DNA of 64,000 bases from Cyrtodaria siliqua (lineage: Eukaryota; Mollusca; Bivalvia; Adapedonta; Hiatellidae), in the NCBI GenBank assembly GCA_037043455.1, contig JAWPHD010003242.1, forward strand, positions 124,001-188,000. Reading direction: 5' to 3'. A program made the position numbers and the translations under genes. The stretch's first letter is position 1; each line of letters starts with the position of its first letter. Under the pieces are notes generated by a model. It was not told where the DNA came from, did no database searches, and saw nothing but the letters and a program-made list of their open reading frames with translations. This document shows positions 30,201 to 40,100 of this stretch, one piece after another.

Positions 30201-31432
30201 AAACAAAGCTAAGTGTCTTATAACGGTATTTCATGTAAATGTGCTTCCCAAACTTTACCTCCTTTAAATATCCCTCTTTTTCTAGTCTACCGTAGACGAC
30301 TTATTCGGCCACCCAGCCCCAGCTAACATTTTGCTAACTGGGTACATCGACAACGGGGAAAATCTGCATGTACTAAAGGGTGGTGCTGAGGATGACAATA
30401 TATATCAAACACATAACGAAATGTTCACAATATCTGCAAGGGATAATGTAACAGAAGACAGTGCAGATGTAAAATTGATTTCGTTCGACATTGGAGATGG
30501 TGAACTTGCAAATATACATTTTAAAGGTAGGTCGGATTCCACGATTCGTTTGTTAACTTATAACACAAGAAGTGGAGTCAAACTGAGACAACATTATTTA
30601 CAGTTGTGGTGTATCCTTTATAACGTATCATTTTATTATGTTACATGTTGACCTAACGAGACACGAGAGAAAGTGACAATACAGAAAGAGGCCAGAGAAA
30701 ATGGGGTACTGGAAAAAAGGGATAAGAGAAATGAAACATGAAAACGTGAAACGGAATATATGAGACAGGGTGGGAGACAAGAGAGGTGGATACGTCAAGA
30801 TCTTTGAGTATATATGATATTATAACATGCTACGGCGCGAAACAAATATATGAATATTTTACGTTATATATTTTCTAACATTGAATAATTTTTCAGGTAT
30901 ATCTGCTGCAGACTTAAATGGTGACGGTCTCCTTGAACTGATTATTTCACACAGACTTTATGGTGAAAATTCACTTTCAATTTATCAAAGCGAAACATCA
31001 GATTCCAACTGGATACGAATATTTCCTCTTACACAACATGGAGCTCCAGCGCGAGGAAGCAAAGTGACATTGACTCTTGACGACTACACGTCACGTGATA
31101 TTATAATCGGCGGTGGGTGTAGCTATATGTGCCAACTGGAGCCAATCGCCCATTTTGGATTGGGTGGCAAGGAAGCTCGTGAATTTCTGGTCTTGTGGCC
31201 AGACGGTCATTCTGTGAGACGATTTTTATATTCGAAAGACAATCGGAAAACATTGGTCGTAACCTACACGGGACGTGTTGATACAATGCAGAAAGATTCA
31301 CTTCAAAACAGACGAACATCGAATGTGTGTGTATTGTTTCCAGACATATGGATGATAGTGTTAACATTTATTGTTTCCAGACATATCAATCATAGTGTTA
31401 ACATGTATTGTTTTCAGACATATCGATCATAG
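24102..31432 (+). CDS. Gene 2: CRTAC1-like FG-GAP/ASPIC-UnbV secreted protein (8 exons, 588 aa)
   Basis: Exons 24102-24265, 24521-24624, 25472-25744, 26080-26208, 26810-26983, 27316-27461, 30286-30526, 30897-31432. All phases match. A signal peptide (about residues 1-19) is followed by repeated FG-GAP/VCBS units with EF-hand-like loops DLDQDGAFE, DIDGDGKEE, NNGDGTFLD and DLNGDGLLE. GRGILVGPIFGSDSRSDMF and AEEMGIQDDDENGRGASVG are the family hallmarks. The last exon holds the ASPIC/UnbV domain (NWIRIFPLTQHGAPARGSK, then CQLEPIAHFGLG). The family is cartilage acidic protein 1, a secreted calcium-binding matrix protein. Inferred role here: extracellular calcium-binding scaffold. No C-terminal EGF domain is seen; the stop lies in a minisatellite. 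Confidence 0.88.
24521..24624 (+). CDS. Gene 2 exon 2
   Basis: Codes LDGPNMVVKFNQETGKYTD and ILKDPKG. Acceptor TTTGCTAG; phase 2 in, phase 1 out. Confidence 0.85.
24625..25471. other. Gene 2 intron 2
   Basis: AT-rich intron with a purine-only AAAG/GA tract at 24893-24940. No repeat family or exon recognised. Confidence 0.45.
25472..25744 (+). CDS. Gene 2 exon 3: FG-GAP/EF-hand-like loops
   Basis: Codes VSACDIDGDGKEEIYLHN, KYDRGRFVDLFSSPHNADLA and VACIDHNGDGMYAFVVTTYS, the typical CRTAC1 core. Phase 1 at both ends. Confidence 0.9.
26080..26208 (+). CDS. Gene 2 exon 4
   Basis: Codes DGKGVYKMIAMND and TGNIILGDISEHVGIDK. Phase 1 at both ends, acceptor TCTATCAG. Confidence 0.85.
26640..26785 (+). 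mobile_element. Penelope-like 3' tail fragment
   Basis: Contains CTTTTGTGTTTGTGATGTC and GGTTGACTGTCGTCCTTGAA in tail order, ending at the usual terminal AT-rich block just before exon 5 of gene 2. Confidence 0.65.
26810..26983 (+). CDS. Gene 2 exon 5: GRG-VGP segment
   Basis: Codes GRGILVGPIFGSDSRSDMF and LLHNNGDGTFLDVAEEMG. The donor is GTGTGG, weak, but the only one giving AEEMGIQDDDENGRG with exon 6. A retroelement tail ends about 25 bp upstream of the acceptor. Confidence 0.85.
27316..27461 (+). CDS. Gene 2 exon 6
   Basis: Codes DDDENGRGASVGNFNDYSSL and YVNFLGPSRLFIQS. Phase 1 in, phase 0 out at GTAACA. Confidence 0.88.
27555..28110 (-). repeat. Hairpin-bearing dispersed repeat, long copy
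   Basis: Minus-strand sequence matches 35590-36060 over most of its length. It holds the hairpin AGTCTC...GAGACT (27628-27650) and the larger GGTAG/CTACC stem beside it. Lies in intron 6 of gene 2. Confidence 0.65.
28318..28366 (-). ncRNA. Hammerhead-ribozyme-like core
   Basis: The minus strand reads CTGAAGA, then GTCCT-loop-AGGAC, then GAAA, matching the CUGANGA / helix II / GAAA core of hammerhead ribozymes. An outer pairing GGTC/GGCC and TAACAT/ATGTTA also exists. The third core strand (UH) and helix I could not be placed, so activity is doubtful. Confidence 0.3.
28371..28887. repeat. Inverted repeat with arms of about 110 bp
   Basis: Arms at 28371-28480 and 28766-28887 (sharing GTGAAAGAATTATCCAAATC and AACACAGCCAAA inverted) enclose about 285 bp. 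Lies in intron 6 of gene 2. Confidence 0.65.
28886..29822. repeat. Inverted repeat with arms of about 145 bp, carrying a nested retroelement tail
   Basis: Arms 28886-29036 and 29677-29822 share GTGGGGCAGATTGGT, TGCATTTTGTTTGACAAAAG-like sequence and GGCTATGGACCCA in opposite orientation. Confidence 0.65.
29076..29232 (-). mobile_element. Penelope-like 3' tail fragment
   Basis: Starts at the shared terminus (AAATATAAAAAGATCGG) and runs through CATTCAAGGAGGACAGTCAA to AAAGGGTTGACAATAGGGC, then stops: a 5'-truncated copy. Confidence 0.75.
30286..30526 (+). CDS. Gene 2 exon 7
   Basis: Codes FGHPAPANILLTGYIDNGEN and EMFTISARDN through LISFDIGDGEL. Acceptor TTTTTCTAG. The preceding intron is 2.8 kb and full of repeats. 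This segment is less conserved than the rest relative to my memory of the family. Confidence 0.8.
30897..31432 (+). CDS. Gene 2 exon 8: last FG-GAP and ASPIC/UnbV domain
   Basis: Codes GISAADLNGDGLLELIISH, then the ASPIC/UnbV domain (GAPARGSKVTLTL, GGGCSYMCQLEPIAHFGLG, VLWPDGHSVRRF). From about 31325 the frame runs into the minisatellite and ends ...TYRS at TAG 31430-31432. Confidence 0.88.
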
Positions 31433-32035
31433 TGTTAACATGTATTGTTTCCAGACATATCGATCATAGTGTTAACATGTATTGTTTCCAGACATATGGA
31501 TGATAGTGTTAACATTTATTGTTTCCAGACATATCAATCATAGTGTTAACATGTATTGTTTTCAGACATATCGATCATAGTGTTAACATTTGTTTTCAGA
31601 CATATCGATCATAGTGTTAACATGTATTGTTTTCAGACATATCAATCATAGTGTTAACATGTATTGTTTCCAGACATATGGATGATAGTGTTAACAAGTA
31701 TTGTTTCCAGACATATGGATGATAGTGTTAACATGTATTGTTTTCAGACATATCGATCATAGTCTTAACATGTATTGTTTTCAGACATATCAATCATAGT
31801 GTTAACATGTATTGTTTTCAGACATATCGATCATAGTGTTAACATGTATTGTTTCCAGACATATGGATGATAGTGTTAACATGTATTGTTTCCAGACATA
31901 TGGATGATAGTGTTAACATGTATTGTTTTCAGACATATCGATCATAGTGTTAACATTTATTGTTTTCAGACATATCGATCATAGTGTTAACATTTATTGT
32001 TTTCAGACATATCAATCATAGTGTTAACATTTATC
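31325..32035 (+). repeat. 37-38 bp minisatellite overlapping the end of gene 2
   Basis: About 19 units of TGTATTGTTTTCAGACATAT followed by CGATCATAGTGTTAACA, with T/C and TCG/TGG/TCA variants. Each unit contains TTGTTTTCAG or TTGTTTCCAG, a 3' splice-site consensus, and an in-frame stop. Confidence 0.9.
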
Positions 32036-32795
32036 TGTATATTCCACATCGTTAAGGATCTCTAAACTGAGTTTATATTGTAACACGATTTACACGTTTA
32101 CAGAATTATAATCTTGCATTGTAACCTGCAAATTCATCAAACCTTTGAGCACAAGCATCAGACTCAGACTCAAAATCTGATTTTTTTGCAAACCCTGTCA
32201 ACACAAAAGTATGGGTAAGACATTTGATTTTCAGACATTTTCTGTTAAATTACCTTTAAAATTACTCGTTTCTGTAAGTAAAGATAGTAATTTGCTTGTA
32301 AAATTAATTTTATTTGGAATTAAAAAAATTGAGATTTTGAGTCGAGTCCGATTCTTGTGCTCAAACGTTTGATGAATATTAGGCCTGGTGTATACAACTG
32401 ATTGCCATGGACATATTTAAATATCAAATAACATGTTAATACATAACAATAACTAATACACTAGCACATCCTCAATTTTTGTTTCACTTAGTCTTATTTT
32501 AAAAACGAACAGTTGCAAAGTGTTTATTAAAACTACCTTCATTAAATTTGTATACTGTTACGTACCTTTTAATTATTTTTTGTTTTTTAAAGAATTATTT
32601 TTAAATATGCTTTGTTTTAATGCGTGTTTTGGTGGACTGTTGTTTGTGAAAGCTACATGTCCTGTATTTCCTGCTACTACCTTTATTAATGTATATACAG
32701 TTACGTACCTTTTAATTAACTTTGTTTTTTAAAGAACTATTTTTAAATATGGTTTGTTTGTTTTAATGTGTGTTTTGGTTGACTGTGTTTTGTGA
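32036..32795. other. Intergenic AT-rich sequence
   Basis: Holds GTGTTTTGGTGGACTGTTGTTTG-like relics near 32625 and 32770 that resemble the terminal block of the Penelope-like tail and the 2-4.4 kb minisatellite unit. No gene seen. Confidence 0.4.
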
Positions 32796-33113
32796 AAGAA
32801 ATATAAAAAGATCGGACAGGGAAAGTAGCATTCAAGGAGGACAGTCAAACACAAAACACAGAAACAAACACGCAAACAGACAAACAAGAAGGCAAAAGTA
32901 ATATTAAATGCAAATGACATCACAAACACAAAAGGGTTGACTATTGGCTACCGCATTGGAACGTCAGTGGCAAAGTAGGCCACTGGGGGTTTAAACCGGT
33001 CTAGGGTGCACCAAACCTCACACTTACCCTTCTGTCATCCCATTAAAACAGGACATTGTAAATAAAGAAATCCCCGCCATGATCTAATCTCTAACCAACA
33101 AGGCAGCTACATT
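32796..33113 (-). mobile_element. Penelope-like 3' tail fragment
   Basis: Same terminus and order as 29076 but longer, extending through GGGTGCACCAAACCTCACAC and CCGCCATGATCTAATCTCTA. Between convergent genes 2 and 3. Confidence 0.8.
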
Positions 33114-33267
33114 TCCTGTTTGATTTTTATAAGTTTTTTAAATGTTTCATTTGTGCTCTCTTTATCAAGTAATTTCAAATGTCGATCAGGAATAGTCCCT
33201 TTAAAGAGTTGAATGAAATTTAACGAAAATCCAAACACACTATTTACTATAAACAGGTCCAATAATC

Positions 33268-33440
33268 AGTGGCGCGCTGTTGTCTAGTGGTAGAGCGTTT
33301 GACCCATGATCGAAAACTCGCGAGTTCGATCCCCGCCTTGTCATATGCGTTGTGACACTTTATCTGCATTTGTTTAGTACTGGTTCTACCCAGGAAGACA
33401 TCGAGAGTGATTCAAATAAGTTCATAGAGCTTTTATTACA
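33268..33440 (+). mobile_element. tRNA-derived SINE or tRNA relic
   Basis: GTCTAGTGGTAGAGCGTTTG (A box) and GCGAGTTCGATCCCCG (B box) are well kept. The acceptor stem does not pair, so it is not a functional tRNA. Confidence 0.55.
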
Positions 33441-34115
33441 ATCGATGTAAATAAATAAGTTTAAATTAAATAATTATATTATTTATTTTAAAATGTATTT
33501 GTTTTGATCAGTCTTTCAATCGTATGTATATCATTACCATCTGCCACGTGTCATGTGGTGATTCTCATGCCTTACCGTCTGTCACGTGTCATGCATGTGG
33601 TGATTCTGATGGGCTGATCAGCCTTATGGATTTTAAATTAAGATTTATAAACAGTTCAGAAGTATCATAAAAGTGTAATCGTGTTCAAAGAGTAGACACT
33701 ATTTAAATGTTCAATATAAAGTGAGTTTTCACTTGACGAAAGGCGTGTCGTTTTTCGTAAATGAGCGAATGCGAACGAACTAAAAACATTAAGACATGTC
33801 TCCAATTAAAAGTGGACAATTTCCTGAAACACCATCTTAACACACTAGCACCGAAAACTCGTGCTAATTTCACAAATGTTTGTAAAGACTTCTATCCGCG
33901 TTAATTTAAATTCATCCAGAGTTAGTAGGACGTGTGATCGTGGATTTTCTTTCGACGTCTTTCTGCTACAGTGTATCTCCATCTCCAATGTATATTTATA
34001 TAACCAAATAAATACAGTGTGTCGGAATCAGGAATTTACGCCTATATGCCTTTTTCAAGAACACTGCATCTTCAACACGCAACACATCGTCTAAAACAGG
34101 AAAACAAAATCCAGG

Positions 34116-34195
34116 TCACCGCAAGAAGTACTGAAGCATGATAATCCATAGCGTCAGGAAAGTCGGAAGAAATCCAAACTTCTGTGTAGTAGCCC
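34116..34195 (-). CDS. Gene 3 last exon: GPI-signal-like tail
   Basis: Codes GATTQKFGFLPTFLTLWIIM and LQYFLR, then TGA at 34116-34118. The small residues Ser-Gly-Gly-Ala just upstream, a short polar spacer and a terminal hydrophobic run with no cytoplasmic tail fit a GPI attachment signal. A C-terminal membrane helix is the alternative. Confidence 0.72.
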
Positions 34196-37100
34196 CTGAA
34201 ATAGAGTTATATGTGTTATTGAAACAAATGCCATCGATATTGGTGGCTTTTAATGAAAACATCAGGTTCAATAAAATAGCGAGTATGATGCCTTAACTGA
34301 ATCTTTGAGATAGATCAACAATTTACTTATATTTGGACAAAACTGCAAAAGAGACAGATAGTATAGTGAAAGGTATACAGGATGTGTAAGGGTACAATTT
34401 GTAACGTTTAGCGTATAACTAAGAAGAAAAAAATAAACGGTTCCATTTCATTTTCAAACATGCTCGAATGAGTTGACTGATCGACAGCATTCAGTGAAAG
34501 GTTTTATATTTATATTGTCATTCCTTATCTCAATCAAATGTTCATTTTCCTTTAAAAAACTATTTGATATGAACCTCACCTGAATGGCTAAAGTAGACTA
34601 CCTGACACTGTGATGGATTCTGTTGGCTACATTGAACGTCTAAGCCTGAATAATTTAGAATTTAGAAATAGTAATGACAAAACATTATATATTTTGTTAA
34701 AATGTAATGGCAAAACAATATACATATTTTATTAAAATGTAAAGTTAAACAATTAGCACAATAACTATGAAAGCTGGCGTCCACGTAATGATACTGGTTA
34801 CATCATGTCAATAAATGTACACAAGTACGTAAGTAAAAAGAAATATAAAAATATCGGACAGGGAAAGTAACATTCAAGGTGGACAGTCAACTACAAAACA
34901 CAGAAACAAACACGCAAACAGACAAACAAGAAGGCAAAAGTAACAATAAATACAAACAAAAGGGTTGACAATAGGGCTACCGCCTTGGAACGGTCATTGG
35001 CAAAGTAGTCACTCGGGGTTTAAACCGGGTCTAGGGTGCACCAAACCTCACACTTACCCTACTTCATCCCATTAAAACAGGACAGTGTAAATAAAGAAAC
35101 CCCCGCCATGATCTAATCTCTAACCAACAAGGCAGCATCAATAGGCAATATAAGTAAAACACAAATATGCTCGTGTAAATATAATACAAAAAAAAACAAT
35201 AGCCTAGAAAGCCACAATGAAGGTACTCAATGACTTGGCAGAAGCCAGAGCAACAAGAGAATAAACCATTAATGGCACGACAAGAAAGATCATAGACAAA
35301 CATCAAACGCCACCGGTCCAATGGGCTTTAGGTAGGCATCATCATAGGGTCCACAGCTTGTCCGGTCATAAAGCATTTATGTGAGGTATTATTGTGCATA
35401 ATGTTTCAGGAAAATAGAATCATGTGTGGAGGTGAGTCATCTTCAATGGAACAAGACTACAAAGTTTGATGAATACGCTGTATTCGTATTATGGTGATAC
35501 ATAATGGGTTTATAGCACAGTGGCGTTGCTTGTGCAGTGTGGCGGCAGTAAAACGTCTCCCCGCGCTTGCAATCAGTATTGTTATTTATTCGATCTTTGG
35601 AGATCGCTGAGCCCGATACTTATAGTTAGTTATCGGTGGTACATTTTCAATTTCTTTTGTTTTCTTACTTAATTTTTGATTCGGTGGTTCCACTACTCCG
35701 GCCGATAAAAGGCTCTGGTTATTGTTTAACCACTCATAGGATATGTTGTCTGCTTTTTATACGCAGGCTTCATAACCGCTGCTCCCAACTAAATTCCATT
35801 ATGTTTATTTCGCTCTTCAGGGCATTTCATTTTATTAGATACTGGGACCATACGCCGTACGACATGGGGAGTACATTAAAGAAGGCTAACTCCATGTCCA
35901 CCGCCATATGCATGCCATCTTCGGGATGGTTAAAATGTTGTGCTGTTGATTTTATTAATATTGAGTTCTGCTCAACCCGGGGCTAGAGGGCGTGAGCGGT
36001 AGCTAGCATATTTCACTACCACTCATGAACAGTCTCAATCAAACCGAGACTGCAATATTTCGTATGTGTCGTGCTCGGCCGTTTCCAAAGGTCCATTATC
36101 ATACTCTTTTTTTTTAAGGGAGACAGTAGAAATGTTCGTCATTGTGTTCTTAATAGCGCCTCTATATTGGAAGGGAAGACGCTGACGGTCGGACACGATC
36201 AAACACATGTGAAAAGGCACCACCCAAGAAACATTCAGACTCGGTTTTAAAACATCATTGTAATAATTTGGCCATCTTGAATACTTGACGGCGAAGCTAA
36301 AGCTATATGATGTTGACGACTTTCTATAATTTGGACCAACGCAAAAAAAACAATAAAAAAAACACAACTAAATATTGTTTCTCCAAATACTGACGACTTT
36401 CTATAATTTGGGCCACCGCAAAAAAACAAACACAAACTAAATATTGTTCCACCAAATACTGGCATGAGAATCTGAGAAATTAAACAGCAATGCGCGGTGG
36501 GTTTGAAGGAGACATTCTTTGTAAGTATCGTTAATGTTCGTCTATCTTAGTAACGAATGGTGGCCATATTGAAGGAATATAATGTAGGGCCATTGAACTC
36601 CCCGAGACGGGTTTTGGGGATGTGTGAACTTTGTGAAATTGCTTACAGACGTACATTATATCACATAGACTCTAACTTGTAGAAATAAAAACCGAAATTA
36701 GATATAGTGCTTACTTTATATTTGTTATAATAAATAACTATGGCCATCTAAAAACAAGACAAACCGATAAAGCGGATATTTATGCCAGGTTACGTGTAAA
36801 TTGCCAGCTTTACACGTGCAACCAGATACGACCACCTTACGTGGCACTTATTACGCAAAAGTGGACATGGATTTACCAAATAAATTGTGATATTGCAAAG
36901 TATAATATCTACATATACAACTTAAAACATACTTGTTTACAAATGGTACTAACATGGAATGTTGCAAGCTTGAACCACAAAACACTCCCCTTCACAATGT
37001 GTCCCGCCATGTTGTGGAGCAGGATTATCGCAGGTTCTGTTTTTATACGTGAACCCACGACCACACTTGCAGTCGCTCTCGCAGTCTGAATGCCTGAGGT

Positions 37101-40100
37101 TAGAGCAGGGTCCCCATTTCGTCCAGCTAGTCCATCCACCATCAACTATAAATACATTTGAATTTGATAAAAGTATATAAGCAGAATGAGCATTGCTTTA
37201 TGCATAAAGCTGTTATGAAATAGTGTTGTTCTGAATTATGAATTAGTGACTTTGAACGGGGATCTAGAAATTAGTCATAGCCAGTAACAATCTTCATTTC
37301 CATTTTAGTCATTTTTGTTCATCACCACACCCCTATTCCGACCGATATGGCATATGTATTGGCCAGACATGAACATGCAGGCAGGCATACGATCGGACGT
37401 AAATAAATCCGGTATGGTTTGTAGGAAACAAGTTATTGTATTTCCATTACCTGGACAAACAAATTCATTACAGAATCGTATCTCGGCATGAAATCCTTCA
37501 CACTCCTGACCTCCGGTGGCTGGAGTCGGCTCCGAACAAGAACGTATCCTCGACTGATGGCCGTAACCACAGGACTGTGAACAAGTTGACCAAGTCAGCC
37601 ACATGGACCATCCACCGTCAACTAAAATATGAAAAGGTTCAGTTAATATGTAACTGAGCAGATGACCGCTTTCTAGTGTCGTCATCAAAAAGGAAGTCGG
37701 CCATTTTGGAGACACCCGATGAATCATTCATTTTGTTGTTATTCAGAGCGTGTCAGCATAAAAATGCCTAAGGTCAAAGGCAACTACTGTAATGTGGAAG
37801 GCTGTCACACTCGTTCAGAAGATGATGATGTAGCTAAAAGGCACCATTATAGACTGCCTGCCGTTATTTCAAACCAGAGGAATGCAATAATCTGAGTGCA
37901 GATAGACGACGGCTATGGCTTGCATCACTTCATCCAAACTTCATGAAGGAAAAATCTGGCTAATGTCCAAATATGTTCCGATAATTTTATAAACAGTGAG
38001 TAAACTGATGTTTTTAAAATAATACAACGTTAGGTTCACGATGCCAGTGTTCCGCAACAATTTTTCACCCGCTTCACCAGTCGACCAGGAAGTCAATTCA
38101 TATGGATCGTTTCCACCTATTCATTTAAGCTTGTCATCGTATCTAGTCCTTTCAAGTGGCTCCAGACCATCGCGGTACGATGCTTTCCAATGTTTAAGCT
38201 TACTTTTTTCGTCCGTTAACATTGTTCATTGTAGTTATTTGCCAAAATAAAGCGTGATTTTTATCTTCCTTTGTTTTATAGAGTGGGTGTCTCCAATATG
38301 GCCGCACTTCCGGTCCGGCGTCGAAAATGTTACGTAATTGAAATCGCTCTATAAGTAAAACGTAATTAAACCCCTTCTTATATTGCCATCAGTATTTTTA
38401 CAGTAACACAACTATAAAGAACAATCATATTTGCACAGGACACATGTTTTATCTCATAACACAGCATCAAACCAGTGTTTATAATGACGCAGGTAGGAAT
38501 AGTGGATTTCATACAAGCGAGACTCAGCGTTTTGCAGCCTCCAGCGTTAGATATTCTACGATTACAAGCATACACCAGGTTCAAAACATTTGATCTGTAT
38601 AACGTATAGAGCACTACAGTTTCTGCCTCACGGGTATAAGGATGTGTGGCTCAAGTTGAACATCTTAATGTAGCTATCCCGTCAACAACAGCCACATTTT
38701 ACAACATATGTACACCGTTTCGATACATATTTTGAGAATTCAAGCTCTGTAGACACAATATAAACGGCTTTAACCAGACGGGCCAAACCCCAAAACTGAA
38801 GCGTCGAATTAAGAGTTACAATTCATATTTCATTTAACGCATATTCAATCACAAATAATTTAAGAAACCTGTACTTTTATTGTGCACATAAACATTATTA
38901 TCTGACCTAAACACCTGGATAGAATTTGATTAACGGTTGTATAGTAAACTGTTGTCGTTATTTGGCGGGATAGCTACTTTAAATAATACAGATGGTGACA
39001 AAATCGGGACTCGAACCCATGGTCTTTGGTTTACCGTACCAGCGGTGTACCAACTGTGCTATTGAGGACATAGGTTTTGCAATTAATTATTCGCCATTTA
39101 CCTGTACCTGGTTACATACACCCCACCCCCCTATCACACTGAAATTCGTCCCTGAATTTCTATACCCCACTCCCCACCCCATCACACTGAAATTCGTCCC
39201 TGAGTTTCTATATCTACAGGTGAGAATTACTGCTGGTGTTTCCCAGGATAATCCTGGACAAGCCCCCAAATATAACAGGTGCTGAAAAAATCGTGCCTCA
39301 ACCGCGTTATTAAAATGGCATGATGGCTGACTAAACGCGAGCTTTATGCTAACTTTGTACCTGGTGGACAATCCTCTGTGTTACAAAACGCGATCTCAGA
39401 TGGGGTTCCCGTGCATGTTGTACCGCCATTCTGAGGTTGAGTGCACGTGCGTGTACGTTGATGTATACCCCCTCCACATGTTGCTGAACATATCGTCCAT
39501 TCTGACCAATCTAACCAATCAGCGTTAACTGTAAAAGAAGAATTTTAGAGTGATTTTATTATAAAATAGTGCATAAAAATAGAAGAATATAGAACTTGGA
39601 CAGTATATAACCCAAATAAACGCATTAAAGTAGTTTCCTATGTTTGAATATGTCTCGGTGAGTGTTAATATATTGGAATTTTACACATATCAGCCTTTTC
39701 TGGTAAGCGGCATTGATCAACTGCAATCTAGTGGAACCCCAAAATGTTGTGTGATGGCGGTGACATAAACATGGTTGTCTGGTGCTAAACACGATGATTG
39801 CCCTCAAAAAAGTAATATTGTGTTGCTATAAGTTGTAGTATTTATGTTATAACGCATAATGCGTTTGTTTCAAAAGTTAAAACTAATTTGGTATTTTGTT
39901 ACATGAAACATTCATATTCCACGGGGTGAAACATTCATGTTCTGTGAAAACATTCATATTCCATTAAACATTCTTGTTACGTGAAACATTCATGTCCGTG
40001 AAACATTTATTATTCATGTTCCGTGAAACATTCATGTTCCGTGAATAATTCATATTCCGTGAAACATTCATTATTCATATTCCGTGAAACATTCATGTCC

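Noticed and set aside
33268..33345. Functional tRNA gene
   Set aside because: A and B boxes present but acceptor stem does not pair; SINE-like 3' continuation. Same for 38990-39068 and the SINE heads at 8425 and 54395.
37764..37995. A host THAP-domain gene
   Set aside because: Frame broken by stops and enclosed by inverted repeats; better explained as a transposon relic.
38041..38250. 69-codon plus frame starting MPVFRNNFSP
   Set aside because: Lies inside the THAP transposon relic; no domain, no splice support. The minus strand there has a GGNDPYEL-type string too weak to call.
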